The notes beneath the pieces were generated by a model, which was not told the DNA's origin, did not search any database, and saw only the letters and a program-made list of their open reading frames with translations. Below, in pieces: positions 1 to 8,970 of a DNA stretch of 64,000 bases (positions within the stretch are counted from its first letter, which is position 1; every line of letters starts with the position of its first letter). The stretch is from Stigonema ocellatum SAG 48.90 = DSM 106950 (lineage in GTDB: Bacteria; Cyanobacteriota; Cyanobacteriia; Cyanobacteriales; Nostocaceae): assembly GCA_016903675.1 (NCBI GenBank), contig JADQBA010000008.1:1-64000 (forward strand), read 5' to 3'. A program made the position numbers and the translations under genes.

Positions 1-3
1 GTC

Positions 4-40
4 ATTTTTCAGTCGGGGTTTAAATCCCCGACTGAAAAAT
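4..40. repeat. Perfect inverted repeat next to the aroB 3' end
   Basis: Two 15-bp arms (4-18 and 26-40) are exact reverse complements around a 7-base loop. The hairpin lies just past the aroB stop codon and ends in A/T runs, so it could stop aroB transcription. A degraded version with the same ccccgactgaaaaat arm occurs near 32190-32225, so this is a dispersed palindrome rather than a gene-specific terminator. The stretch after it (41-73) is a tattaattacgaattatg-type tandem. Confidence 0.7.
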
Positions 41-73
41 AATTACGAATTATGAATTACGAACTACGAATTT

Positions 74-1168
74 TTACTGCATCTCACTCAACACCTGTCG
101 GATAGTATCCGATGGCACTTGATCAGTCACTGTCACTTCACCAATTTGCGTAGGTAATACAAATCGCACTTTCCCATCTTTAACTTTCTTATCGGTTTGC
201 AACGCCGCAATAATGGCTTCAATATCCACCCCTGAGGGTAACTTAGTCGGTAAACCCGCTTTTTGAATTAAGGCGTCTTGACGTTCAGTTTCTGCCTTTT
301 GCCACATTCCCAGTTCCACAGCAATCTGCCCTGCTGCTACCATGCCAATAGCAACAGCTTCGCCGTGATTCACTACACGATAACCCGTCAAGCTTTCCAC
401 CGCATGACCGATAGTGTGTCCATAGTTGAGAATCGCTCGCAGTCCAGCTTCTTTCTCATCTTTGCTGACCACATCGGCTTTTGCTTGACAAGAGTTTGTT
501 AATATGCTATCTATTAATTCAGGTTTTAAGTACCGGAGTTGATCCAAGTGTTTGCTCACCTCCATCTCGGCAAATAACTGGGCATTCCAAATGACGCCGT
601 ACTTAATCACCTCTGCCATTCCCGCACGAAACTCCCGCATGGGAAGGGTTTGCAACACCTCTGGGTCAATTAAAACCAATCGCGGCTGATGGAATGCCCC
701 AATCAAGTTTTTGCCTTGAGGATGATTCACACCTGTTTTGCCGCCAATGGACGCATCCACCATCGCTAAGAGTGTGGTAGGAACTTGTACAAAGTTAATT
801 CCCCGTAGCCAAGTCGCCGCCGCGAAGCCAGTCATATCACCAATGACGCCTCCCCCCAAAGCCACCATAGTTGAAGAGCGTTCTAGGCGGTTTTCCAAAG
901 CGGCATCGTAGATTTTTTGCACAGAATTGAGGGTTTTGTAGCGTTCACCTGCTGGTAGGCTGAGTTCAGCAACTTCAAACTGTGCGGCTTTTAGCGATGC
1001 GATCGCCCTTTCTCCAAAATGCTTAAAAATTGTCGGGTTAGAAACCAGCAATACTTTCAAGCCTAGTTTCAAACCTGTCATGTGTTCACCTAGTTGATCT
1101 AAACCGCCCGGCGCGATCGCAATCTCATAAGATTGCTGCGGTAGATTTACGTTAATAATAGAAGCCAT
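74..1168 (-). CDS. aroB: 3-dehydroquinate synthase
   Basis: This enzyme converts DAHP to 3-dehydroquinate, the second step of the shikimate pathway, in the cytoplasm with NAD and a divalent metal. The 364 residues match the usual family length. Visible marks are the NAD-binding stretch ALGGGVIGDMTGFAAATW, the substrate segment TTLLAMVDASIGGKTGVNH, the metal-ligand region with RAGMAEVIKYG, and the conserved LNYGHTIGHAVE and NHGEAVAIGM histidine motifs. I chose the ATG at 1168 (MASIIN). An upstream TTG would add four residues with no better ribosome site. It is divergent from petL, 86 bp away, so the two promoters share a short intergenic region. I see no defect. Confidence 0.97.
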   Translation of the reverse strand: MASIINVNLPQQSYEIAIAPGGLDQLGEHMTGLKLGLKVLLVSNPTIFKHFGERAIASLKAAQFEVAELSLPAGERYKTLNSVQKIYDAALENRLERSSTMVALGGGVIGDMTGFAAATWLRGINFVQVPTTLLAMVDASIGGKTGVNHPQGKNLIGAFHQPRLVLIDPEVLQTLPMREFRAGMAEVIKYGVIWNAQLFAEMEVSKHLDQLRYLKPELIDSILTNSCQAKADVVSKDEKEAGLRAILNYGHTIGHAVESLTGYRVVNHGEAVAIGMVAAGQIAVELGMWQKAETERQDALIQKAGLPTKLPSGVDIEAIIAALQTDKKVKDGKVRFVLPTQIGEVTVTDQVPSDTIRQVLSEMQ

Positions 1169-1254
1169 CACCAACCCCAAACTATTGCCTCTGGGCTGTA
1201 TTCTAGCTTATTAAATGTTTCAATGGTTTTAGATATCTTTAGGAGAAATTTACA

Positions 1255-1350
1255 ATGTTTGCTGCCATCGCTTATATCGTCTTCTTGGGTCTGTTTTTTG
1301 GTCTTGCTGTCGGGTTGCTGTTCGGTCTGCGTGCTGTCAAGTTGATTTAG
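1255..1350 (+). CDS. petL: Cytochrome b6f complex subunit PetL
   Basis: A 31-residue hydrophobic peptide starts MFAAIAYIVFLGLFF and ends GLRAVKLI. It has one membrane-spanning helix and a short basic tail. Length and pattern agree with PetL of Nostoc and Anabaena as I remember it (AYIGFLA...GLLFGLR). PetL is a peripheral single-helix subunit that stabilises the cytochrome b6f dimer in the thylakoid membrane. A clear ribosome site, AGGAGAAATT, sits at 1241-1250, four bases before the ATG. The gene is too short for normal ORF thresholds and could easily be missed. It is transcribed away from aroB and followed by a short gggtgtagg-type repeat that separates it from the convergent bioB. Confidence 0.88.
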   Translation: MFAAIAYIVFLGLFFGLAVGLLFGLRAVKLI

Positions 1351-1393
1351 CAAGGATGTAAGGGTGTAGGTAGGTCCCCACACCCCCACACCC

Positions 1394-2377
1394 CTACACC
1401 CTTACAAATGGAGGACGCATCTCCAAACCAAGTAAATTCAGCATTTCACTGTCAGCATCGTATCCTGGGCAAGCAGTGGTGACAGTTAACATATGCCCGT
1501 TGTCGCTGGAAAAGATAGAATTGGCTCCTGCTAGGAAGCATAAAGCTTGCTCAACTTGCGAAAGTTTCGCTCTACCTGCACTGAGACGAACATCAGAAGC
1601 AGGCATTAAAATGCGTGCCATGGCAATCATCCTCACCACATCCCAAATTGGGACATCTGGCTGATTTTCCAAGGGTGTACCCGCCACTTTCGAGAGAATA
1701 TTGATGGGTACTGACTCTGGATGCGGACGGAGTGTTGCCAGAGTGTGCAACATAGACACGCGGTCATCGACGCTTTCACCCAAGCCGAGTATACCACCGG
1801 AGCATACAGTCACATTTGTCTGCCGGACATTGTTAATGGTGTTCAGGCGATCGTCGTAAGTCCTAGTGGTAATGATCGTGCTGTAGTAGTCTGGTGAGGT
1901 ATCCAAGTTATGATTGTAGGCATACAGTCCTGCATCTGACAAACGCTTGGCTTGTGCTTCTGTCAGCATACCCAAGGTGCAGCATACCTCTAATCCTAAT
2001 GCCGTCACTTCCTTGACCATGGACAGCACTTGGTCAAATTGCGAGTTGTCGCGTACCTCCCGCCAAGCTGCACCCATACAGACGCGACTCACACCGCTTT
2101 CTTTAGCTTGCTGTGCAATGCTAAGTACTGTTTCCTTTTCTAGAAGTGCTTGTGGCTTTACTTGTGTTTGATATCGAGAAGATTGGGCACAGTAACTACA
2201 ATCTTCTGGACAACCACCTGTTTTGATAGATATGAGCTTACAGACTTGTATCTTTGTTGGGTCATGATATTGGCGATGCACGCTAGCAGCTTGATAGATC
2301 AGCTCTAGCAGTGGCGTGTCATATATCGCCCGGATCTCCGCTTGTTCCCAATTGTAGCGTATTCCCACTGACATCAT
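1394..2377 (-). CDS. bioB: Biotin synthase (radical SAM)
   Basis: BioB inserts sulfur into dethiobiotin, the last step of biotin synthesis. The 327-residue protein has the radical-SAM cluster motif in CPEDCSYCAQSS (three cysteines, CxxxCxxC) near residue 56. It also has the family signatures YNHNLDTSPDYYS, CSGGILGLGES (which includes a [2Fe-2S] cysteine) and the RLSAGR arginine that ligates the second cluster. Two adjacent ATGs open the frame (2377 and 2374). The last codons and the stop lie in a gtgtagggg-type tandem repeat that fills the gap to petL, so the C-terminal VRV may come from the repeat. No other biotin genes are nearby, which is common in cyanobacteria. Confidence 0.96.
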   Translation of the reverse strand: MMSVGIRYNWEQAEIRAIYDTPLLELIYQAASVHRQYHDPTKIQVCKLISIKTGGCPEDCSYCAQSSRYQTQVKPQALLEKETVLSIAQQAKESGVSRVCMGAAWREVRDNSQFDQVLSMVKEVTALGLEVCCTLGMLTEAQAKRLSDAGLYAYNHNLDTSPDYYSTIITTRTYDDRLNTINNVRQTNVTVCSGGILGLGESVDDRVSMLHTLATLRPHPESVPINILSKVAGTPLENQPDVPIWDVVRMIAMARILMPASDVRLSAGRAKLSQVEQALCFLAGANSIFSSDNGHMLTVTTACPGYDADSEMLNLLGLEMRPPFVRV

Positions 2378-2398
2378 TGTCCTTGTTGTTTGGATGAA

Positions 2399-2513
2399 AG
2401 GAAGGGGTGTCAGGGTGTAGGGGTGTCAGGGTGTTAGGGAAGAACATAGCAAAGGAGAAGAAATTCTGCCCGTTGTTTTCCCCTACACCCCCACACCCCT
2501 ACACCCCTATTGA
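2399..2513. repeat. Short tandem repeats (ggggtgtagg type) in inverted halves
   Basis: A purine-rich half (ggggtgtcagggtgtag repeated) at about 2400-2440 is mirrored by a pyrimidine half (cccctacacccccacaccc) at about 2483-2512. The two can pair. Similar heptanucleotide tandems occur at 1360-1405, 14718-14740 and 32010-32095. Confidence 0.7.
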
Positions 2514-2529
2514 GATTAACCTACAACTT

Positions 2530-2704
2530 TGACACTCCCACGCCTAGAAGGCATGGGATTCTTGAAGACTAAGCCAAGTCCTCAATATTCCATAAATCCA
2601 GACTTTGCTGAATTGGCAGGTTCCCAGGCTGACGGCGTTTTCTTCTCTTACGAGTCGAACCATCATTTTGTCCTTCTAACCCTGTCAATTCAGGGCTGGG
2701 CGTT
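2530..2704 (-). ncRNA. Predicted omega RNA (reRNA) scaffold of the TnpB element
   Basis: In TnpB elements the guide RNA is transcribed from the tnpB 3' end through the right-end hairpin, and the guide lies just outside the element. This 175-bp stretch, between the shifted-frame stop at 2705-2707 and the right-end hairpin, has no convincing ORF on the coding strand. The assignment rests on position and family knowledge. I did not fold the RNA. Confidence 0.35.
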
Positions 2705-4143
2705 TCAAACAGAATTAACTGTCTTTCTTTCCGAGCAGTCCACCCGTACCTTTTTTACTTTTACCCGACATTTAAGAGCGATTCCTAATATTTCAACACC
2801 GCGACGCTTTATGTTGACACCGCCCGTTTGGTCGGCATCTGCTCTTGCCCACATTCACCACATAAAAATTTTTCACCATCTCTATTAGACGAGTCTATGT
2901 GATGACATTCTGGGCATTCTTGGGAGGTATAATGTGGTGGCACTACACCGAAAATTTTTCCCGACTTGGCAGCCGCGTACTCAATTTTAGTTCTGAGTTC
3001 GTACCATCCAGCATCTGAAATAGCTCTGTTTAGACCAGCTTTACGAGATTGTCCGTTGTTTAAATAACGCCCAGTCTCTTCATCCTTCTTGGGCTTGCAA
3101 CGTTTTTTCATATTGCTCACCTTAAGGTCTTCTAGAAAGATTGCATCAAATCTTTTAGAAATTTCTATCGCTATCTTCCATTGAATTGCTGTGCGCTTAT
3201 TGGCTATTCTTTGATGAAATCTAGCAATTCTATTACTCGCTTTCTTCCGATTATTGCTACCTTTTTTCTTCCGACTAATTTCACGTTGGCGAATACGCAT
3301 CAACCGACGAGTTTTTTTATTAGTAGAAAGCTTAGGATTTTTAATCACAGAGCCATCAGAGAAAGTGATGAGCTTTTTTATTCCGACATCGCCACCAACA
3401 GCGGTGTTAACCTTTTCTGGAGTTATTGTTGGGAAAGCTGGTACTGTAGCATCTTCTATCCTGACGCTTATAAACCAACCATTAGCCTTTTTGCGAAGTG
3501 TACAAGATTTGATTTTGAAACCCAAAGGGACTGGACGAGAGTTGAAAAAGCTTACCCACCCAATAGACGGCAAGTATATTTGGTCTGACTCTATCTTTAC
3601 CCCAAGAGTATATGTGAAACTCCGAAAAGTACTACGATTCTTAAACTTAGGAAAGCCAGCGCCACTGAAGAACTTTTGGTATGCCTTATCTAACCGTTTG
3701 ATATTTTCCTGAAGTACTGTAGAATCAATTTCCCCATACCAAGGTCTAACAGTTTTTAGAACTGGTAGCTCTGCCATTTGTATTTCCCCAGCATTCCTTA
3801 GCTTGGGCTTAATTTGAGGCACATTCACTTGTTTTTGGGACTCTAGTTCGCAGTAGTCCCCAAATATTCTATCGTCTTCTAGCTTCTTGACCTTGGCACC
3901 GCCAGATATTTTCCAAGGATAACCGCTAGCACTACCCACTAAACAAGTTAATGGACATATTTCAGCAAGTGTCGTCAGATCACAATATTCGCCTTGGACT
4001 TTTCTTGAATAATAAGTGTCGATTCTGTCACGTAAATTATAATTATAACTGGCCCTTAGCATGTCTAACCAAGAGTCCATAATGCTCGACTGCTCATCAG
4101 ATGTACGCAACTTATAGACATAACTAAGAAATATTTGTCTCAC
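2705..4143 (-). pseudogene. tnpB: TnpB RNA-guided nuclease with a C-terminal frameshift
   Basis: The open frame (4143 to 2809, 444 aa) is a canonical TnpB. It has the RuvC-I aspartate in GGDVGIKKLITFSDG, the RuvC-II glutamate in AIFLEDLKVSNMKKR, and a zinc finger CPECHH...CGEC near the end. After the zinc finger the frame runs into an unrelated tail (QEQMPTKRAVST) and stops. In the -1 frame the DNA instead reads ARADADQTGGVNIKRRG, the expected RuvC-III block (AD...NI), and stays open to a TGA at 2705. One net base has therefore been gained or lost at the ggg near 2843-2849, removing the third catalytic Asp. Programmed -1 slippage is possible but unproven. Known role of the family: RNA-guided DNA cleavage that keeps IS605 elements at donor sites. 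Confidence 0.82.
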
Positions 4144-4150
4144 CCCCTTC

Positions 4151-4854
4151 TGTTTTTTTATTACAAATCTAATCTAGCATGATATGGTTGATGCACAGAG
4201 ATTGTTGACCATAGCTTTACGAAAACTTTATATATGTTTAGCAAATATAGACACTAGACTTCATCAGTCACCTTGATTAATTACCACTTTGTTTGGATAC
4301 CGAAACGAAGAAAAAAGGTGCTGTATGATTTAGTTGCAAAGCGCTTGGAAGAATTGCTTTACGAGAAAACTTTAGAGTTGGAATGTGAAATAGTAGCTCC
4401 TAATTGATGCCAGACCATGTACACTTATTCTTAAGTTGTCCACCTACACTTGCGCTGCTACCAAATAATGTTTAGATTAAAAGGTTATACGTCTAGAGTG
4501 TTAAGACTCATTGTTTCCACACTTATTGAAATTACCTTCAATGTGGACTCGGAGTTACTTTTGTGGAACGGCTGGTGATAGCGAAGCGGTAGCGAGTCTT
4601 CTCCCAAGGGGAGACGCCAAGGGCGAACGAGCGTCTGCATCATCGGAAACTATTAAGAAATACATTGCCAACCAAAAGACCCGATAAGAATATTGACGGC
4701 GGCTAAAGCCGCATCGCATTCATCCCACGCCTATAAGGACGCATGAGGGTTCCTGCGTCACCCTCATGCTCGTGGGCTTTCTGCTGTGATTGCTGTAAGT
4801 TTTATCTTAGTACCATTCCTCCATGCCCATTACCCACTACTTAAATCGTAGTTT
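4151..4854. other. Gene-poor stretch with IS-end-like hairpins
   Basis: No convincing gene is present. A 50-codon open stretch (4255-4407, ending LELECEIVAPN) has no start codon and may be a relic. From about 4564 to 4640 there is a Nostocales-type palindrome (cttctcccaaggggagacg), which also occurs at 40308. From 4690 to 4800 the segment ggctaaagccgcatcgcatt and following hairpins resemble the region upstream of the tnpB element at 40.4 kb. This looks like a solo IS200/IS605 end without a transposase (a palindrome-associated element). Confidence 0.5.
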
Positions 4855-5433
4855 ATGAAATTAGAACTGCCACTTATTGCTACTGAACGTTTATTCTTAC
4901 GACTGGCAATTCAAGAGGATATTCCTGCCATCGTAGCATACTACACTGAAAACAAAACTTATCTCACTCCATTTTCTCCTCCTTGGCATGAGAATTTCTT
5001 CACCGAAGAGTATTGGCATACTCAGGTAGAAAATAATTATCTAGAATTCATCAATGACCTATCATTAAAGCTATTTATTTTTCCCAAAACGAATCCAACA
5101 ATAATTATTGGAGTTGTCAATTTTAGTAATTTTATCAGACGCTCAGCCCAGTATTGTAATCTAGGATACAACCTTGCGGAAGCCGAACAGGGAAAAGGTT
5201 ACATGACAGAAGCTTTAAAAGCAGCTATTCAGTATGTGTTTCAAGAATTAAATATGCACCGAATCATGGCTAATTATCTGCCTCACAATCAGCGCAGTAG
5301 CAATTTACTCAAAAGGGTAGGATTTCTTGTGGAAGGATATGCCAGAGAATATTTATTAATTAATGGACAATGGCAAGACCATATTCTTACGAGCATGACT
5401 AATACTCAGTGGAAAGTCATACAAAATCCATAA
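4855..5433 (+). CDS. GNAT acetyltransferase, RimJ/RimL type
   Basis: A 192-residue single-domain GNAT protein. The N-terminus TERLFLRLAIQEDIPAI matches the start of RimJ/RimL-type N-acetyltransferases. The acetyl-CoA loop appears as GYNLAEAEQGKGYMTEALKA (Q/R-x-x-G-x-G/A-like EQGKGY). The late motif NQRSSNLLKRVGFLVEGYAREYLLINGQW is characteristic of ribosomal-protein-alanine or -serine acetyltransferases. It would transfer acetyl groups from acetyl-CoA to an N-terminal amine or another amine; the exact substrate cannot be read from sequence. Complete, no signal peptide. It stands alone between repeats and a secreted small protein in the same direction. Confidence 0.88.
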   Translation: MKLELPLIATERLFLRLAIQEDIPAIVAYYTENKTYLTPFSPPWHENFFTEEYWHTQVENNYLEFINDLSLKLFIFPKTNPTIIIGVVNFSNFIRRSAQYCNLGYNLAEAEQGKGYMTEALKAAIQYVFQELNMHRIMANYLPHNQRSSNLLKRVGFLVEGYAREYLLINGQWQDHILTSMTNTQWKVIQNP

Positions 5434-5536
5434 TAGGTACACAGCAACGCCACATAAAAGAGCAATAATTATAAGTGTTTGCTTCTCACCTCAGTCGTCA
5501 AGTTAAACAATCAAAGTCATTTAGGAGTTGCTGAAG

Positions 5537-6004
5537 ATGGGAATTAACTCTGCGAAGCTATTTTGTGCTACTCTAACCGTTGCCACCATTTTGTCTGGAA
5601 TTGCCTTAACATCTCCAGTTAAAGCTCAATCTCAATCTACTTCCACGCCTGAGGCTACTTCTGCTCCTTCTGCTCCCGCCTCAGGCGCTCCTGGAAGCGT
5701 GATAAAGCCTTCCCGGTCAACAATTACTCCGGAACAGCGACAAAAGATTGATGCCTTGAGGAAAGAAATGTATGATGAGATTCAGCAGAGTGTATTAAAC
5801 AAAGATCAACAAACCCAATATACTCAAGCGATTAGTTCTGGCAAAACACCTCCTCAAGCTCTCCGAGGGCTGAGTACTAAGCTGACACCAGACCAGAACT
5901 CAAAAATTAAATCAATTAGGACAAGCTATCAAGCCAAAGCGAGAGAAATTAGAAACCCACAGTCATCATCACAGCCAGCACCAGGTTCAACACTACCAAA
6001 GTAA
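5537..6004 (+). CDS. Small secreted protein with LTxxQ-like segments
   Basis: I chose the ATG at 5537 because AGGAG lies nine bases upstream; a TTG at 5528 is also in frame. The first 30 or so residues form a signal peptide (hydrophobic core LFCATLTVATILSGIALTS, cleavage likely after VKA). An S/T/P/A-rich linker follows, then two charged helical segments that each begin like the LTxxQ motif of Spy/CpxP proteins (ITPEQRQKIDAL and LTPDQNSKIKSI). Spy/CpxP proteins are periplasmic chaperones or stress sensors. Here that link is only a resemblance in pattern, and the protein should be regarded as a conserved periplasmic protein of unknown role. A pyrimidine/purine repeat pair (6018-6125) follows. 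Confidence 0.75.
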   Translation: MGINSAKLFCATLTVATILSGIALTSPVKAQSQSTSTPEATSAPSAPASGAPGSVIKPSRSTITPEQRQKIDALRKEMYDEIQQSVLNKDQQTQYTQAISSGKTPPQALRGLSTKLTPDQNSKIKSIRTSYQAKAREIRNPQSSSQPAPGSTLPK

Positions 6005-6164
6005 AATACTAAAGTGGTAAAGGAGACTGGGGATTGGGGATTGGTGACTGGTGACTGGTGACTGGGGAATATCCTCATCATCATTTCATTTTCCCTAATC
6101 CCTAATCCCTAATCCCTAATCCCCTAACTCGAAGTTGGGGGATTTTTGTTTCCACAACCCAGAG

Positions 6165-6323
6165 GTAAGTAGACCGACACAGAAAAACCGAACTATATTA
6201 ATTTATGTATTGGCTTGTAGTAGCTCCGTGGGCGCTCATATCTAGGGCGCTGTAGACACGAAGTGGCTTCCCGCAAGGGTAGCGCAACTACAAACCTTTA
6301 TTTATTTGTACCGACTTACTTAC
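6165..6323. mobile_element. MITE-like element, family 1, copy 1
   Basis: The 159-bp sequence has 16-bp terminal inverted repeats (gtaagtagaccgacac at the left; the right end reads gtaagtaagtcggtac on the other strand) and no coding capacity. It matches 27697-27827 over nearly its whole length, including the internal block ctcatatctagggcgct and the flank acaaaccttta. The inner part is a long palindrome around the cgctcatatctagggcg core. Copy 1 carries extra bases in its right half (cccgcaagggtagcgc). Confidence 0.72.
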
Positions 6324-6501
6324 TATTGTTTAATATCATGTCGGTCTAATTGCCCATAATAAAAACCTCTGGTGTGTCAGAGCGTCCCCTTATCCCCGCG
6401 TCAGTCTTTACTATGGGTATTCAACCGGACATGATATAAGTCCCTAATAGGGATTTCTACCTCGACTAACTACACTCTACAGCAACTTGCGAATAAGTCT
6501 A

Positions 6502-7959
6502 ATGACTCTGGCCCAAACCACAAGCAACAAGAATTCTAGCAATCCCTTTGTTAGCCTCAACTACGAACCCGCCTTAGAATCTTTAGGCAATGATTACTAC
6601 GACGAAGTTGCGGCGGCGGAATTTCAAGAGCATATCCTGCGCTGGCGCAATAACTCACTGCTACCCCAGTTGGGACTAGACCCTCAAGCAGTGACAGATG
6701 AAGATTTTATCGTCGCCTTTGGCAAATTTGAAAGCCGTAAACCTTTGTTGGCGCTGCGTTACCACGGCTATCAATTTGGTGAATATAATCCCAGGCTGGG
6801 TGATGGTAGAGGCTTTCTCTATGGTCAAGTACGCGGTACTGATGGTGAACTTTACGATTTTGGTACCAAAGGTTCTGGTACAACGCCCTACTCTCGTGGT
6901 GGTGACGGTATGCTGACACTCAAGGGGGGTTTGCGGGAAGTTCTGGCTGCGGAAGCTTTGCACCATATGGGTGTACGTACGTCACGCTGTCTAAGTATGA
7001 TTGAAACAGGTTTATCCCTTTGGCGAGGTGATGAACCTTCCCCTACTCGCTCCTGTGTGATGGTCAGGATGAGCCGATCGCATATTCGGTTTGGCACTTT
7101 TGAGCGACTGCACTATTTACGGCGTCCGGATTTAACTAAAAAGCTGCTAGACCACGTCATTGAGCAATATTACCAACACTTAATCAGCGAACAAAATCAG
7201 TATGCCGTCTTTTACGCAGAATTAGTCAAACGTGTGGCAAAACTAGCAGCACAGTGGATGACAGCAGGCTTTTGTCATGCAGTACTCAACACCGACAATA
7301 TGTCTATTACTGGGGAGAGTTTTGACTATGGTCCCTATGGGTTTATTCCTACTTATCAACCATATTTTACTGCCGCATACTTCGACTATTATAGACGCTA
7401 TTGTTACAGCCAGCAACCAGCTATTTGTAAATTAAATTTAGAAATGCTCCAAGAAGCTTTAAAGGCTGTTATTGATCCATCTGATATGGACGCAGCATTA
7501 GCCAGCTTTGACCAGCATTATCATAGCGAATACTGCTCTTTAATGTTCAAAAAATTGGGTTTTGACCAGTTAACAGATCCAGAAGCTGCGGAACTATTGA
7601 ATCTCACAATTCAATTTTTGCAAGACAGCCAGGTTGGTTATCACCTGTTTTTTTATGAAATGGCTCGCACTTTTTCATCTAAATGGCGCGACGAACCAGG
7701 CTTGGTGATGGCTACTTCAGATATTGTACCACCATCAGGAGCGTCGGAAATTTTTGACAATTGGTGCATACTTTACCATAAAATGTTGAATAATTATCAT
7801 CCAGACCAGATGGATGTAATTGCCCAAAATCTAGCTCGTCATAATCCCAAAACCGTCTTATTAAGACCTCTAATTGAGTCCGTTTGGGAACCTATCTCTC
7901 AAGAAGATAATTGGCAACCTTTTTCTGAGCTAATTAAGCTAATTCAGTCGGGAGGATAG
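6502..7959 (+). CDS. selO: Protein adenylyltransferase SelO (YdiU/UPF0061)
   Basis: SelO is a pseudokinase-fold enzyme that transfers AMP from ATP to Ser, Thr or Tyr of target proteins and is linked to oxidative stress. The 485 residues agree with bacterial SelO length. Family signatures seen are GYQFGEYNPRLGDGRGFLYG, the ATP-loop segment DFGTKGSGTTPYSRGGDG, GGLREVLAAEALHHMGVRTSR, the basic MVRMSRSHIRFGTFER, and the metal/catalytic stretch GFCHAVLNTDNMSITGESFDYGP with the DN and D of the active site. The ATG at 6502 gives the usual start; a TTG at 6487 is in frame upstream. The 3' end overlaps the convergent glycerate kinase gene by 21 bp. Confidence 0.95.
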   Translation: MTLAQTTSNKNSSNPFVSLNYEPALESLGNDYYDEVAAAEFQEHILRWRNNSLLPQLGLDPQAVTDEDFIVAFGKFESRKPLLALRYHGYQFGEYNPRLGDGRGFLYGQVRGTDGELYDFGTKGSGTTPYSRGGDGMLTLKGGLREVLAAEALHHMGVRTSRCLSMIETGLSLWRGDEPSPTRSCVMVRMSRSHIRFGTFERLHYLRRPDLTKKLLDHVIEQYYQHLISEQNQYAVFYAELVKRVAKLAAQWMTAGFCHAVLNTDNMSITGESFDYGPYGFIPTYQPYFTAAYFDYYRRYCYSQQPAICKLNLEMLQEALKAVIDPSDMDAALASFDQHYHSEYCSLMFKKLGFDQLTDPEAAELLNLTIQFLQDSQVGYHLFFYEMARTFSSKWRDEPGLVMATSDIVPPSGASEIFDNWCILYHKMLNNYHPDQMDVIAQNLARHNPKTVLLRPLIESVWEPISQEDNWQPFSELIKLIQSGG

Positions 7960-8841
7960 AAGAAAAGTATGATCGGGACGAATCTCAATGACTAAATCCA
8001 CTAATGTGGAAGATTTGACCAATGGCTTGATGAATAATTCTGGGTGAAGCGATCGCCAAAAATAGTAAACAAATTGCTCTACCTCTTGTTCGCTCATCCC
8101 TGATTTGCCAGCAGCAATCATCTGTCGTTCTGCTTGTTTGCGCCACTCGAGAGAAAGGCGATAATCTGTAGGATACAGCACTATGAGGCTATCTAATCGC
8201 TCCCACAGCGGTAGATAATCGTTGAGTTTACTATTCATATCATGGGCAAATACCCTATCCTCATGTGTGATAATTGGAGGCGGTGCAGTTTCAAATTGAG
8301 CAGGGTCAATTGGTCGCACACCAACACACCAACCTTCAAAAAGAACAATATCTACATGACTCACCATTTCTGGAGTAGTTCGTTCACCAGCGCCTGCGTA
8401 GGCGGATTTATCAAAGCGCGGAACCGCAACTGGACTTTTGCACTCTCGGATTTCATCTAGTACAGTTAACCCCAGTTCAATATCATGGGTTCCTGGTGGA
8501 CCACGCCAAATCAACCGAGGATCTTGCTGTTTTAATGCCAAGCGATCGCTATAAGTTTTGTACAAATCATCCAAAGATAGATTCAGGGTATGGTATCCTA
8601 AATGCTTGAGGATTAATGTGAGAACTTGGCACATTGTCGTTTTGCCCGTACCTTGTCCTCCCAAAATGCCTTGTATGAGGGGACACCCTAACTCTTGACG
8701 GTGCGATGCAAGTTTTCTTGCCAAAGGTAGCCACAAATTCCACAACGTCTCCAACATCACATCGGGTTCCATCGCTAGGGTCGTTTCGCAAAACTTACTC
8801 AACTCTGGTACCACTAATTTCACCAACTCTTCATTTGTCAT
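7939..8841 (-). CDS. glyK: D-glycerate 3-kinase
   Basis: This kinase phosphorylates glycerate to 3-phosphoglycerate, the last step of the photorespiratory glycolate pathway. The protein belongs to the plant/cyanobacterial GLYK family. It has P-loop GILGGQGTGKTTMCQ, LSLDDLYKTYSDR, PRFDKSAYAGAGER and the Walker-B-like VLFEGWCVGVRP. I set the start at the ATG at 8841 (MTNEELVK). The open frame continues 39 codons upstream, but that part is translated gggagtggggagt repeat (GSGEWGVG) and is probably not natural coding sequence. The gene converges on selO with a 21-bp overlap. Confidence 0.9.
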   Translation of the reverse strand: MTNEELVKLVVPELSKFCETTLAMEPDVMLETLWNLWLPLARKLASHRQELGCPLIQGILGGQGTGKTTMCQVLTLILKHLGYHTLNLSLDDLYKTYSDRLALKQQDPRLIWRGPPGTHDIELGLTVLDEIRECKSPVAVPRFDKSAYAGAGERTTPEMVSHVDIVLFEGWCVGVRPIDPAQFETAPPPIITHEDRVFAHDMNSKLNDYLPLWERLDSLIVLYPTDYRLSLEWRKQAERQMIAAGKSGMSEQEVEQFVYYFWRSLHPELFIKPLVKSSTLVDLVIEIRPDHTFLLSSRLN

Positions 8842-8847
8842 TACTTC

Positions 8848-8968
8848 TTCTCCCCCATCTCCCCCATCTCCCCCACTCCCCCCCTCCCCACTCCCCACTC
8901 CCCACTCCCCACTCCCTTCATTCCCCATTCTCCCCACTCCCCACTCCCCACTCCCCACTCCCCATTCT
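8848..8968. repeat. Tandem ccccactcccca repeat
   Basis: An almost pure array of 7-8 bp units (ccccact, cccccat) fills the gap between glyK and the DUF565 gene. The same units occur at 23512-23584, 24366-24668, 32400-32465 and inside nifJ (34384-34574). This is a short tandemly repeated sequence family typical of Nostocales. Confidence 0.9.
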
Positions 8969-8970
8969 CT

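Larger units (their letters stand above)
2529..4150 (-). mobile_element. IS200/IS605-type element, tnpB only
   Basis: The element is read on the minus strand. Its right end carries the typical terminal hairpin CCCACGCC-tagaa-GGCATGGG (2536-2558), followed by TTGACAC (2529-2535 on the plus strand), a form typical of IS605 right ends. The left end is not resolved and lies just upstream of the tnpB start near 4143-4150. No tnpA (Y1 transposase) is present, so it would depend on a transposase supplied elsewhere. Confidence 0.7.

Noticed and set aside
4255..4407. 50-codon open stretch ending LELECEIVAPN as a gene
   Set aside because: It has no start codon or ribosome site and matches no family I know. 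At most it is a relic, so it is only mentioned in the intergenic entry.
8842..8958. 39-residue N-terminal extension of the glycerate kinase
   Set aside because: It is translated tandem repeat (GSGEWGVG). The ATG at 8841 begins where family homology begins.
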